IMG/VR virus record: IMGVR_UViG_3300048838_001102
Location: 1-58,038 of that record
From: a virus
Length of the DNA stretch: 58,038 bases
Reading direction: 5' to 3' (one strand)
Under the pieces are notes generated by a model that was not told where the DNA came from, searched no databases, and worked only from the letters and a program-made list of their open reading frames with translations. Below, in pieces: positions 1-8,200 of the stretch. Both the position numbers and the translations under genes were made by a program. Numbering within the stretch: position 1 is the first letter of the stretch; each line of letters begins with the position of its first letter.

Positions 1-122
1 TTGCCGGTGGGTGTGGACCTGAGTGCTTTGTGTATTTGGAAGGCGGATGCGATGTTCCAGATGAAATGACTCCGCGCCTTGATGCGGCAGGCATGGAAAT
101 TCATAAACGGTTATATAGATAG
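1..122 (+). pseudogene. 3' end copy of the 57027-57362 gene (39 C-terminal residues)
   Basis: The frame opening at base 3 reads the same 39 C-terminal residues, then the same stop, as the complete 111-aa gene at 57027-57362. Because bases 1-127 duplicate the contig end, this is the continuation of the truncated reading frame at 57875-58033 and not an extra gene. It has no promoter or start of its own in this part. Confidence 0.7.
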
Positions 123-127
123 ACGGG
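1..127. repeat. Terminal direct repeat (contig overlap)
   Basis: These 127 bases are identical to the last 127 bases of the window (57912-58038). An exact 127-nt end overlap is what a de Bruijn assembler with k=127 leaves on a circular contig. The overlap lies within a 156-bp repeat that is also present at 57212-57367, so it could also mark a repeat at which assembly stopped. Confidence 0.9.
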
Positions 128-141
128 GTGGAGGTGTGAAG

Positions 142-339
142 ATGAGCAAAGTATTAAAAATAACTGCATGCTGTTTCGGTGTTAAACCGCTTAAAAACAG
201 TAGCCTACTTATGTCATGCCCTTTTTATTTGCCTTCTACCGATACCAACGGAGATTACGAATACTGTAGACTTTTCGACAAGTTCATTGATGATATTTAC
301 AAGATACCTGATTTTTGTGAATTGGAAGACCAAGAATAA
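142..339 (+). CDS. Hypothetical protein, 65 aa
   Basis: I do not recognise this protein. The start is placed at the ATG at 142 because a GGAGG ribosome site lies a few bases upstream (129-134); a longer in-frame start at 79 would lie inside the terminal repeat and lacks such a site. The product is small, has four cysteines and an acidic C-terminus, and has no visible transmembrane segment. Its stop overlaps the next ATG by one base, so the two are probably translationally coupled as part of the rightward early operon that crosses the contig ends. Confidence 0.6.
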   Translation: MSKVLKITACCFGVKPLKNSSLLMSCPFYLPSTDTNGDYEYCRLFDKFIDDIYKIPDFCELEDQE

Positions 340-638
340 TGGTCGCTTTCATGGCAAACCCGACTGCTGGCTGTAACGATGATTATTTCAATACGCAAAT
401 CTCAATGACACCGACAGCCGTGTTCTGTGACGGCTCTGGCGATTGGGGATGGAGTGGCGGTTATGAGGTTGACGTTCCTGTTCCAAACAAAAAATGGTTT
501 CTGGAATTTTACCATTGGGGATTTCCAGAAGACATTCGGCCGGTACGGAAAACGGCAATAATAAAAACTGTGGCGAATAGAAAAGTCTCGAGATGCAACC
601 GCAAAGGGATCGGGTTGCGTATTAAAGAATCCAAATAG
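339..638 (+). CDS. Hypothetical protein, 99 aa
   Basis: An unrecognised open frame that begins in the stop codon of the preceding gene (TAATG overlap). The N-terminal half is rich in Gly, Trp and aromatic residues and the C-terminal third is basic, which might indicate nucleic-acid contact. No catalytic motif is seen. It is kept because of the coupled start and the operon position; start choice is uncertain. Confidence 0.45.
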   Translation: MVAFMANPTAGCNDDYFNTQISMTPTAVFCDGSGDWGWSGGYEVDVPVPNKKWFLEFYHWGFPEDIRPVRKTAIIKTVANRKVSRCNRKGIGLRIKESK

Positions 639-652
639 GGAGATTAAAACGC

Positions 653-976
653 ATGGCGCTTAACAATCAAGATTGGAATGAAACGACGTTGGGACTTCAG
701 AACTATCCTACGCAGGGAGCAGAAAAGAAATGTCGAATATCGGAAATAATTGCTAAAAAGCAAATGCTCACATTGCAGCGGATGGATTCTACCGTCAGCA
801 GATTGGTTGCCAATCTAACTCCAATTTGCAGGGAAGACGGATCGGATCGGCCTGATAGCGATCCCGCTAATGATAGGTCGATGCCTTCATACTTCGTCGA
901 GCAGGCCGGATTTATAGCGCAGATAAACGGCATGCTTGATATCGTTGATGATTTAATTGACAGGATCGAGCTTTAA
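653..976 (+). CDS. Hypothetical protein, 107 aa
   Basis: An unrecognised small soluble protein. An AGGGAG ribosome site lies upstream of the ATG at 653. The sequence is predicted mainly helical with an acidic C-terminal helix ending in DDLIDRIEL. It is the last intact gene of the rightward operon before it meets the oppositely transcribed late operon at about 1147. Confidence 0.6.
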   Translation: MALNNQDWNETTLGLQNYPTQGAEKKCRISEIIAKKQMLTLQRMDSTVSRLVANLTPICREDGSDRPDSDPANDRSMPSYFVEQAGFIAQINGMLDIVDDLIDRIEL

Positions 977-1000
977 CCGCTCAGGAAGGAAGGTGAGAAT

Positions 1001-1108
1001 ATGAAAAAGATTCTGATTTTGGTCATGGTCATGATGATGATGGTGTCTCCCGTACTGGCGGCCGAGGCCCCTGCAATCGTGGCACACGGCCAATCAGATC
1101 ACGGTTGA
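1001..1108 (+). pseudogene. Signal peptide plus frameshifted Fn3-like remnant
   Basis: A strong ribosome site (GGAAGGAAGGTG) precedes an ATG that encodes a clear Sec signal peptide (MKKILILVMVMMMMVSPVLAA), but the frame stops after 35 residues. One base out of frame, immediately downstream, the sequence reads ANQITVEWDPIP. That resembles the start of a fibronectin-like domain, compare the mature start of the 3119-3535 product (EQVTLEWDANA). A single extra G near 1092 would explain it. The remnant runs into the convergent gene at 1147, so the original gene appears both frameshifted and truncated. The alternative is a genuine 35-residue exported peptide. Confidence 0.5.
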
Positions 1109-1146
1109 ATGGGACCCTATCCCGCCACTCGCATTTCTCGCAACAG

Positions 1147-1365
1147 TTAGCCAAATAACTCCTCAGCGCAATCTCTACAATACAGGCATCCCGGAAGTGC
1201 TTTCCTCCGGGCTTCCGGGATGCTCAATCCACAACTACGACAAACCCTCGGCCGACGATTCTTTGCCGTATGGAGTTGCCCACTGGTTAACTGTAGAAAA
1301 GCTCTAATCCTCTCTGCTACAAAGGCGTCGTACGCTTCTTGACTTAGATCCCCCTCATCCGCCAT
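1147..1365 (-). CDS. TraR/DksA C4-type zinc finger protein, 72 aa
   Basis: This is a short TraR/DksA-family protein. The C-terminal half carries the C4 zinc knuckle CRSCG...PGCLYCRDCAE with the IPEARRKALPG-type linker typical of the family. Family members such as TraR bind the RNA polymerase secondary channel and modulate initiation without ppGpp. The N-terminal helices are short, as in phage TraR-like proteins. The ATG at 1365 overlaps the stop of the upstream peptidase gene (TGATG), so the two are co-translated. It is the last gene of the leftward late operon. Effects on host promoters are inferred from the family. Confidence 0.85.
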   Translation of the reverse strand: MADEGDLSQEAYDAFVAERIRAFLQLTSGQLHTAKNRRPRVCRSCGLSIPEARRKALPGCLYCRDCAEELFG

Positions 1366-2012
1366 CACAACACCGCGCCTTCTGTATTAACTCCGGGAAA
1401 GTATAATGGCAACCCGGCATCGCGCATAAGCTCCTCGGTCAGTAGCCCCTCGAACACCACCCGGAAGTGCCGCCCACACCGGCCCCAATTTTCGATCATG
1501 GCAGGAGTTGTCCCGCGCCACTTGCAAAAATATTGCGACCAGGGAGCCGTGTCGTTAAAAAACTTGGCGACCACCTCGGAGCAGATCGCATGCCCTCCCC
1601 AGCCGAATTTAGCGATCCAATGCGGCCCGATGGCGCTTGCAGCCTGGAGCAACAGCCGCCATACCGGATACATATCGCCGTCGAACTGCTGCATCTCGGC
1701 CGTCTGCCACATGATTGGAAACAGCCGGTTTGTCATGCCAAGTGGTTCGATGATCATGATGTTTGATCCGACATAATCTTGCAAGCCGTTCTCCCGATGT
1801 CGCGTGCGCCACCTGGCCGCGAAAGTTTGGCCAAGCGCGTTTGTTATCAGCTCGGCGTGGGAATAGTCCGCATCGCCGTCATGCTCTTTGATTTTTTGAA
1901 AACCAATGATGGCCGTAGAAAGCAGCTTGTCGCGCCACTTGGCAGCCGGTCCACCAACACCTGCCGTCAAAAGGATCCACCCCGGTCGAACGTCGAGTTT
2001 GCCGTATGGCAT
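1365..2012 (-). CDS. Permuted NlpC/P60-like (YiiX/LRAT-type) cysteine peptidase, candidate lysis or cell-wall enzyme
   Basis: A 215-residue protein whose putative catalytic residues are in the circularly permuted order seen in the YiiX/LRAT branch of the papain-like NlpC/P60 superfamily. His52 and Glu54 lie in SHAEL, and Cys144 lies in HAICSEVV. The N-terminus (DVRPGWILLTAG) matches the beta strand that opens the fold. Known permuted members act as amidases or peptidases on cell-wall or acyl substrates. Its position beside a membrane-anchored coiled-coil protein and downstream of the tail genes suggests a role in lysis or entry; no other endolysin was recognised in the window. It has no signal peptide. 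ATG at 2012 was chosen over GTG at 2015 for spacing to GGAG. Confidence 0.7.
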   Translation of the reverse strand: MPYGKLDVRPGWILLTAGVGGPAAKWRDKLLSTAIIGFQKIKEHDGDADYSHAELITNALGQTFAARWRTRHRENGLQDYVGSNIMIIEPLGMTNRLFPIMWQTAEMQQFDGDMYPVWRLLLQAASAIGPHWIAKFGWGGHAICSEVVAKFFNDTAPWSQYFCKWRGTTPAMIENWGRCGRHFRVVFEGLLTEELMRDAGLPLYFPGVNTEGAVL

Positions 2013-2158
2013 CACGCACTCCGATTTTTAAAAAATGCGGCGATAAAGCTTTTCAAATGGGAATTAAGGATAATGCAGTATCCACCATTTTTCTATGCCT
2101 CTGTCGCCGCGGTTCCTTGGTTATCATGCCTGCATACAAGGCCGACAATGATCGGCGC

Positions 2159-2332
2159 CTATCTTTTATTTTCTATCAATTCACAATGTCCGCAATCCAA
2201 CGTGCAGCACCCATCACACTCGGGCGAATGCGGCACCACCGGCCCGGATATGGCCGCTTGCCAGAACTTACAACCATCGCACTCAGGGCTTGGAGGCGCA
2301 TAGGGGCAAGCAAAGCAGTTTATCCCGGTCAC
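2159..2332 (-). CDS. Cysteine-rich zinc-binding-like protein, 57 aa
   Basis: A short frame starting with GTG that overlaps the stop of the upstream membrane protein gene (GTGA), indicating coupling. The 57-residue product has nine cysteines (6, 9, 18, 21, 39, 42, 43, 47, 50) and repeats the motif SPECDGC twice. Two CxxC pairs and a closing cluster are consistent with binding one or two zinc ions, though an Fe-S role cannot be excluded. No family was recognised. About 140 bp downstream of it hold no convincing gene. Confidence 0.6.
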   Translation of the reverse strand: MTGINCFACPYAPPSPECDGCKFWQAAISGPVVPHSPECDGCCTLDCGHCELIENKR

Positions 2333-2772
2333 TTCTTTAAATACTCGATTGTGTCTCGGTGCATCTGATTGATTCCCCGGTTGATCTCGTCTTTCAGTGC
2401 CGCAATCTGGTGCCGTGTTGACTCTGCTAAAAGAGAGAACGCTTCTGTGTTGTTCTTCTGGAGCAGTTCAAGAGCCTTGTGCATTTCGTCTTTAAGCTGG
2501 TTAAGTTGTTCTGCTATTGCTTTTTGTCCTGCCGCACTTTCCTCAAGCTTCTTCTTGACTTCTTCTTGGCACATCCGTGATTCCTCTCCACAGCCCTTAA
2601 GAGTTTGCACACGTAACGTGCCATCCTGCTCATACAGGGTGCTGTCGGCCCGCTTGGAAATCTCTTGAATCCGAAATAGCTTCCAAAGCGCCCCAAGGAT
2701 TATACCGCCTACGCCGAGCGCGGCCCCGAAAAGGGTTAACAGGGCTTTGATTTGTGCGCCGTAGTCGTCCAT
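2329..2772 (-). CDS. Membrane-anchored coiled-coil protein (holin- or spanin-like candidate), 147 aa
   Basis: One hydrophobic segment near the N-terminus (about residues 9-30, LLTLFGAALGVGGIILGALW) is followed by a long charged coiled-coil region to the end. This topology fits an inner-membrane protein with a cytoplasmic or periplasmic coiled coil, as in some holins, i-spanins and phage membrane anchors. Its place next to the permuted peptidase supports a lysis role, but this is inference. The ATG at 2772 overlaps the stop of the upstream gene (TAATG). Confidence 0.55.
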   Translation of the reverse strand: MDDYGAQIKALLTLFGAALGVGGIILGALWKLFRIQEISKRADSTLYEQDGTLRVQTLKGCGEESRMCQEEVKKKLEESAAGQKAIAEQLNQLKDEMHKALELLQKNNTEAFSLLAESTRHQIAALKDEINRGINQMHRDTIEYLKK

Positions 2773-2954
2773 TACCACTCATATCCATGATGGCGGTTGT
2801 AGCACGGCACAGCCTCGATATCGGCTTTCATACGTCTGCGCTCAACACGATGTTTGATCGCTTTTGCCCACTTGTTAGAATGCCGCTTGGCCCGCTTCGG
2901 AACAAGGATGTAGGAAAGCCTGTTTTCAAGTTTTTCACCAAGTCCATAAGCCAT
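2772..2954 (-). CDS. Small basic hypothetical protein, 60 aa
   Basis: A short, strongly basic protein ending in CYNRHHGYEW, with a WAKAIKHRVERRR core. Small phage proteins with a similar W..K.HR.ERRR pattern are common near the end of tail/lysis modules, but their function is unknown. An AGGAGA ribosome site sits six bases upstream of the ATG, which decides this start over a longer upstream frame overlapping other genes. Confidence 0.6.
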   Translation of the reverse strand: MAYGLGEKLENRLSYILVPKRAKRHSNKWAKAIKHRVERRRMKADIEAVPCYNRHHGYEW

Positions 2955-2964
2955 CGCGGTTCTC

Positions 2965-3117
2965 CTATCTGACAGTAATACACAGAGTGAACCATAACCA
3001 GCTAAGTTCGATTCCCAATCTATACCCATAGTATTCTGCTGCATCGCCGACAAATCCACGAACCAAGAAAACGTGCGGTATAAGTTGACAATGCCGATTG
3101 GTAAAGACTTGCACCAT
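2965..3117 (-). CDS. Small hypothetical protein, 50 aa
   Basis: The ATG lies one base after the stop of the Fn3-like gene upstream, and the frame ends 11 bases before the next gene, so it fills the gap exactly. The product has an aromatic C-terminal half (GIELSWLWFTLCITVR). It might associate with membranes through the hydrophobic end, but this is uncertain. No homologue is recognised. Confidence 0.5.
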   Translation of the reverse strand: MVQVFTNRHCQLIPHVFLVRGFVGDAAEYYGYRLGIELSWLWFTLCITVR

Positions 3118-3118
3118 C

Positions 3119-3535
3119 TTACGATCTCCAAACGCCGGTTCGAAACCAGCCGATGATCTTCTCGATCAGCACGCGAAAGCCCTTCGGTGCTTCGGGCTTC
3201 ATGCTGGTCGGAGTCCATATAACCTCATTGGAGTAACCGCTTTCGATCTCTGCGTTGTCCAGGTTGCCCTTAACGAAAGCAGTAGCCACAAAGCGAACTT
3301 GCTTAGGCTCTGCAAATTCAATCGTGCAGGTTGTCACCGTTCCAGGGCCCTCCCATACGGGAGGCTTGGCGTATGCTCCGGTCGTGGTTGTTTGGGCATA
3401 GATTCTGTACCCGTCCGGTTGAGTTGCGTTGGCGTCCCATTCAAGCGTCACTTGTTCGGCGCTGACTTTGAGCGCAGCTGCGAGTATGCAAAAGAAAAGT
3501 ATTGCTACGAACAGGCACCCTTGTCGATTCGTCAT
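3119..3535 (-). CDS. Exported fibronectin type III-like protein, 138 aa
   Basis: An N-terminal Sec signal peptide (basic MTNRQG, hydrophobic core, cleavage after VSA at about residue 26) is followed by a single beta-sandwich of fibronectin type III character: VTLEWDANATQPDGYRIYAQ, a central VRFVATAF strand and SGYSNEVIWT at the end. A short tail with a hydrophobic stretch follows. Fn3 domains mediate binding to proteins or carbohydrates on cell or virion surfaces. It overlaps the upstream gene by four bases (ATGA). It is one of four consecutive exported products in this operon; the remnant at 1001-1108 resembles its N-terminus. Confidence 0.75.
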   Translation of the reverse strand: MTNRQGCLFVAILFFCILAAALKVSAEQVTLEWDANATQPDGYRIYAQTTTTGAYAKPPVWEGPGTVTTCTIEFAEPKQVRFVATAFVKGNLDNAEIESGYSNEVIWTPTSMKPEAPKGFRVLIEKIIGWFRTGVWRS

Positions 3536-3924
3536 TTCGTCTCCTTCACTGGTTCTTCGATCGGTTTCTCGTCAATTACCTTCAGCGCCGCCTCATACTC
3601 AATCGGCGCAACGGTCAACCGTGAAAGCATAGTCGGCTTGATGACCTTGAGCGTTGTCTTCTCGTAGACCCCGGACGTTTTACTATCTGTCACCAGCTCA
3701 GACACACCCTTGACAGCTCGCAAAGCGTCAGCAGTTTTGGTGTCCTTCGTGACTATCCGAAACAGCGCGTCAGTCTGTCCAGCATCGCACCTGCCCATGC
3801 AGGACCAGTCATAATCTGCACCTTCGACTACGGGAGGCCGTCCGTCTGTCATGGGCGCGATAACCATGAGTTCGTCGGCGTAGGCTGAAATGGTTAGCAA
3901 AAGGAATAGGATTAGTGTTTTCAT
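3532..3924 (-). CDS. Exported hypothetical protein, 130 aa
   Basis: A clear Sec signal peptide (MKTLILFLLLTISAYA, cleavage before DEL) precedes about 114 residues of soluble sequence with one cysteine pair (SCMGRC) and a Pro/Glu/Lys-rich end. No domain is recognised. The start codon overlaps the stop of the preceding gene and it is translationally coupled to the Fn3-like gene downstream. Periplasmic location is inferred. Confidence 0.65.
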   Translation of the reverse strand: MKTLILFLLLTISAYADELMVIAPMTDGRPPVVEGADYDWSCMGRCDAGQTDALFRIVTKDTKTADALRAVKGVSELVTDSKTSGVYEKTTLKVIKPTMLSRLTVAPIEYEAALKVIDEKPIEEPVKETK

Positions 3925-5201
3925 TATTGTATCTCCCTGATTGAGATTTCGTCTAAAAACCCATACGCCTGAGTGCCAGCCTCGGCATTTGTCACTACCG
4001 CTATCGCCCCGAGTACGTCTGCTTCTGCTGGAGTAGTTGTTATGACTTTTGTGTTTTTAGTCCATGTGGATTGAAAACTATCCAAGGCCGCGCCTGTAGG
4101 ATTAATATAGATGTTTGGGAAACTAAAACTACCTAAGTACGCTAAATATTTTACGCCTGCCGTTCCAACTTTTGACCTGAGCGATGCAGAATACTGCTTT
4201 CCTTGTGCCAATGTGATTACCTGAACAATGTAAGGTGATGCATCTGCGGAATCGAAAATCTTGAAGCAATTACCAATAGCGCCGCCTGAAACTATGGCGC
4301 TTAAATCGGCGTTTGTAGCATTCCACCCCGTAAAACTCTCCCCATCTCCGTTCGTAACCAGCTCAGGGCCAAGTTGCCACCGTCCAGCTTTCCAGTTATC
4401 GAATGTCGTTGCGACACTCGTAGCGAAGAACCCTGCAACACTGCTGTCCAGCGAAGCCTCGGAAAGCGTCTGCTCAGTGCCTACCTGTGAGCCGTTGTAG
4501 ACCACGATCCACTTGATGCCGTCTGCGGAGATTAGCTTCAGGGTCGCACCAGCTACATATGTCACGGCAGCGGAAAGCGGAGTGGTTGCAGTATTATTGA
4601 CGTACTTTTTAAGCTCAACCTTATTTGTCGCCAGATCGACATATGCTTCTACCAAGTCCAAGGTTCCGGCTGTGGTGTCTGCGGCCTTAAAGTAAACACC
4701 GGCCTTTGTCCCAGCGTCGATTGTCATGTCTATTGAATAGACGATATCTTTTTTAAACTTGTAGTCCGTCGCATTTGAGTACGGCGCAGCAACATGGTCA
4801 CAGCTCACCGCGCCGCCCCCGTTCAGCGCGCAGTTGCTCGCCGTGCTCGGATACCGAATCCCGTACCAAGGTGGGTAATGCTGGGCTAAAGTCGTGGCAT
4901 CCGCACCAGCGAAGGCATCGGTGAACTGCCCGTTAAAGTACTGTCCTGGGCAACCGTGTTCGGAGCAGTTGTCCGCCACCACCGATCCTGTCCCGGTGAT
5001 GTTTACTGTCGCAAAGCCGCGCTCGGAGCGGATTGCTTGGACGTTATCACCGGTGAAATTGTAGACATCGGTGCCGTCACCTGCCACCCACTCTACCTGC
5101 AGGTCGTTGGCCGCTTCGGTGTACTCAGTTGCCAACACCTGCGCCACGGCCAGGAGAAGGCAGAACAGACTAACAATAAAATTTAATAAGAGTTTCTTCA
5201 T
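3924..5201 (-). CDS. Exported beta-rich protein with carbohydrate-binding/LamG-like modules, 425 aa
   Basis: Begins with a Sec signal peptide (MKKLLLNFIVSLFCLLLAVAQVLA). The mature part is Gly/Thr/Ser/Asn-rich with many short beta strands. Residues about 160-275 (KAGVYFKAADTTAGTLDLVEA...VAGFFATSVATTFDNWKAG) look like a concanavalin/LamG-type jelly roll. Residues about 280-425 (GPELVTNGDGESFTGWNATNADLS...GFLDEISIREI) match the layout of a galactose-binding-like CBM. Such modules bind surface glycans. It follows the 1257-aa beta-helix gene by three bases and probably acts with it outside the cytoplasm or on the virion. Confidence 0.65.
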   Translation of the reverse strand: MKKLLLNFIVSLFCLLLAVAQVLATEYTEAANDLQVEWVAGDGTDVYNFTGDNVQAIRSERGFATVNITGTGSVVADNCSEHGCPGQYFNGQFTDAFAGADATTLAQHYPPWYGIRYPSTASNCALNGGGAVSCDHVAAPYSNATDYKFKKDIVYSIDMTIDAGTKAGVYFKAADTTAGTLDLVEAYVDLATNKVELKKYVNNTATTPLSAAVTYVAGATLKLISADGIKWIVVYNGSQVGTEQTLSEASLDSSVAGFFATSVATTFDNWKAGRWQLGPELVTNGDGESFTGWNATNADLSAIVSGGAIGNCFKIFDSADASPYIVQVITLAQGKQYSASLRSKVGTAGVKYLAYLGSFSFPNIYINPTGAALDSFQSTWTKNTKVITTTPAEADVLGAIAVVTNAEAGTQAYGFLDEISIREIQ

Positions 5202-5204
5202 TCT

Positions 5205-8200
5205 CTACTCCGCTATAAGAATTCTATCCCCGTCAACTAGATCGAGGAGATCAAAAGTAGCTGCATCGAACCCTGTGCCGACCCACCACGCCGTGCCGGT
5301 AGACAAGTCTTTAGGTACAGCAACCACATAGGTAGAATCGTCGGCAAGGGTATTCGGACTTGCCGGCATAGTCAGCAATACAGTGTTCCCCGCCATGTCG
5401 GTCAGCGTAGCCCCCGTTAGAACCAGATCGCCGGCAATCTCTATCCCGTCTGGGTCTCGATTGCCCGGTTCGAGCTCCAACCGAAACACCAGTGTATTCG
5501 CGTCAGTTTTTCCGACATACTCCGCATAGAGTGTTTCATCTCCTACGGCCAGTCCCACCTTAGGCCATGCGGTAGTATAACCAACATGATAGCCATCAGT
5601 AGACGGAAGATTAACGGCAATGTCTATGTACCCATCAGGGTCAGTAAACGAACTGGCATCGTCTGAGACACCCACAACAGAGGCAATCGTATCTACCGTG
5701 TCGTCAATCACGATCCTACCGTTGCGGTCCAGGCTCCGCGAGTCTGGGTCTGTGGGTACTGTCAGGTCTGCATCTGTTGTCGTGCCAGATACTTTAATGG
5801 TCGCACCACCTGCCGCCGCAAGTGTCACGGCATCAAGGTCAGCCGTGTTAAACCCGTCAGGCACTACCAATCCATCAAACTCAATCGTACTGCCAGAGCC
5901 AGAGGCGTACGTAGCATCTACCGCCACGTCATCCCCGGTGTCGTTGACAAGGGTCAGCTTAATGCTCCCTGCGCCAACCGCCCAAGAGATAGCATCAGCA
6001 AACTCCACAAAGAACGGTGCAGTCGTATCGCCTTCTTTATAGTATCCGGTTGGTGTAGAGCTATAAATTCGCACGATCTCGGCAGTAGACACCGAATAGT
6101 TACCAGCAAAGTATGCGGAGATTTCAGTTGTGCTAAACTCTTGAGACAGCACAACTACCTCGTCAATCAGGCCGTCGAAATAATAGGTGTTGCTTGGACC
6201 TATCTTTCCAACGTCGAATGCGGCCGCTGTATTGCACCAGCCGCCATTTACCGTACTGGTCAGATCGCCAGTGGCATTCGTTCCGACCAGTGCGGCAGCA
6301 TCCAAATTATAAAGTGCAAAGGTGTACTCATCCGTCACATTGTCAAATACCAGCGCGATAGCGTAGTTGACTCCCGCCGTAACAGCAGAGCCGTGAAACT
6401 CAGGATCATTGCTCACGCCGTCAGCGTAGCCAATAGCAAATGTGGGATAAGTAGTTCCCCCGACGTTCTCGACTCCAAGATAGAATGATCGCAAGTTGTT
6501 CGTATATTCGTACTTCGACGCGATGATCATTCTCGCGCCAACGGCTGGAAGACTCTCCAACCTGAACTTAGCAAGAATGGTCCACGGCGCCTCGGTGGTC
6601 GCGCCTTTAAACGGGAACCCACTGGCAAGACTAGCATCTGCGATAGAAGCGAATTGACTGCTTCCTGCCTCAAGATCAAGCGAATAATCCCCCTCGATTT
6701 CCGTTGAGCTGTCGTACGCAGGAGAGCCAGAGCCGGTCAGGTTGTTTCCGTTCCCGCTTGTGTCATTCAGGTTGTTCTCAAATACCCATAACCCTTTGAC
6801 GTTAGTGTTGCCAGTATAGTCATTGGCTCCGGTAGCGGCTCTCACCGTAACCGTGACTTGCGCAGGAGTTGGATCGGCAACGCTCGCCGCATCGGTCACT
6901 GTTAGCGTTACGTTGTAGACCCCAGCGGTTGCAAAAGCCGTTGCCCCCGCATCTTCGCTGGTCGAGTTTACCGCCCCTCCGTCGAAATTCCAGAGATAGG
7001 TGCAGGGCGTGTTGGTCGTGCAGGTAACGTCAGCCGTAAATGTAAGACTTTCACCTTCTTCGATGGTTTGATTGCCTATGGGAGAAGTGATTGTTGCGTT
7101 AGGGTAAACAGCGTAGCTGGAATATACAAAGGCCCCTATATCTGGATCGCCATAATCATATTGCAGTGCCATAGTAACAGCCGGAGGATGCACACTAAAA
7201 TCGCTTTCGGCAGAAAGTATCTCGTCGAAAGTGAATGTCTGCGGCGAACTGGAATAATGCTCCACGGTCAGGGGCGGAATTGTGGTAGAACTTAAATCGT
7301 CTCCCGCACCCACCGCTGGACTCGTCGGCCCAATGGTTAAATCGCCTGTGGATGCAGACGTAAATCCAGGATCGGCTGGGGCCGGATCGTTGGCACCCCA
7401 AGCTGCCGGCAGGCTTGTGGAGTCATAAGCATATACCGTACTGCCCCACTTTACGTTATATGTCCCGGCAGTAGTGCTACTGTAATTTAAATTGTAATCA
7501 AGATCAATCCAGTTGCCATCAGCCGTGGCCCATAGGGGGCCGATGTTGTATTTAGGAGTCAGCCCACTTCGGCCATCCGCAATAATATTATTTTTGACGT
7601 GCAGATGCGGGTTAGTCCCGGTGTCGTCTGTGCCGTCCGTAGATGCGCCATAGTTGAATCCAGACCATATAGGCCCGGTCAAATCACCCTCTACTGTTTC
7701 GGCGGCAAACGAGCACGAGTTGTTGACAAACCAAATATCGTCGTAGTCATCCGTGTTCGCGGAATATCCGTCCGCAGCCCCAAAACAGAACTCTTTTATT
7801 CCACTTAGAGAGTTGCCCCACGCATAGATGTCTTGGACATGATACCCGTTGGCTCCATCGGTGACTCCGGTTTCACCGTTGATGTCCATCTTTATGCCGC
7901 CGAGAGCATTATGGATTCGATTGCCGTAGATGCGGAAGTTATAGGTATCGCGGGTCATTGATATGGCGCTTCCAGAAACGTACACCCACTCTGGGTTCAG
8001 AGGCAGATCATAAATATTGTTGTAGCGCACAATGGTGTCAAAATTTCTCCACCACCGATTCAAGCCCTTGAAGTGCATCGCTCCACGGAAGTTTTTACCG
8101 CCCATATCGTGGATTGTGTTGTACTCGATTACTCCGTCACTGGCCCCGTATATAGCAAGGCCAATTATCCCCCATCCATCTTCCCCACCACCATCGATTG

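Noticed and set aside
1-141. Start of the first gene at 79
   Set aside because: The extra codons lie in the repeat that encodes the end of another gene, and the ribosome site fits the ATG at 142.
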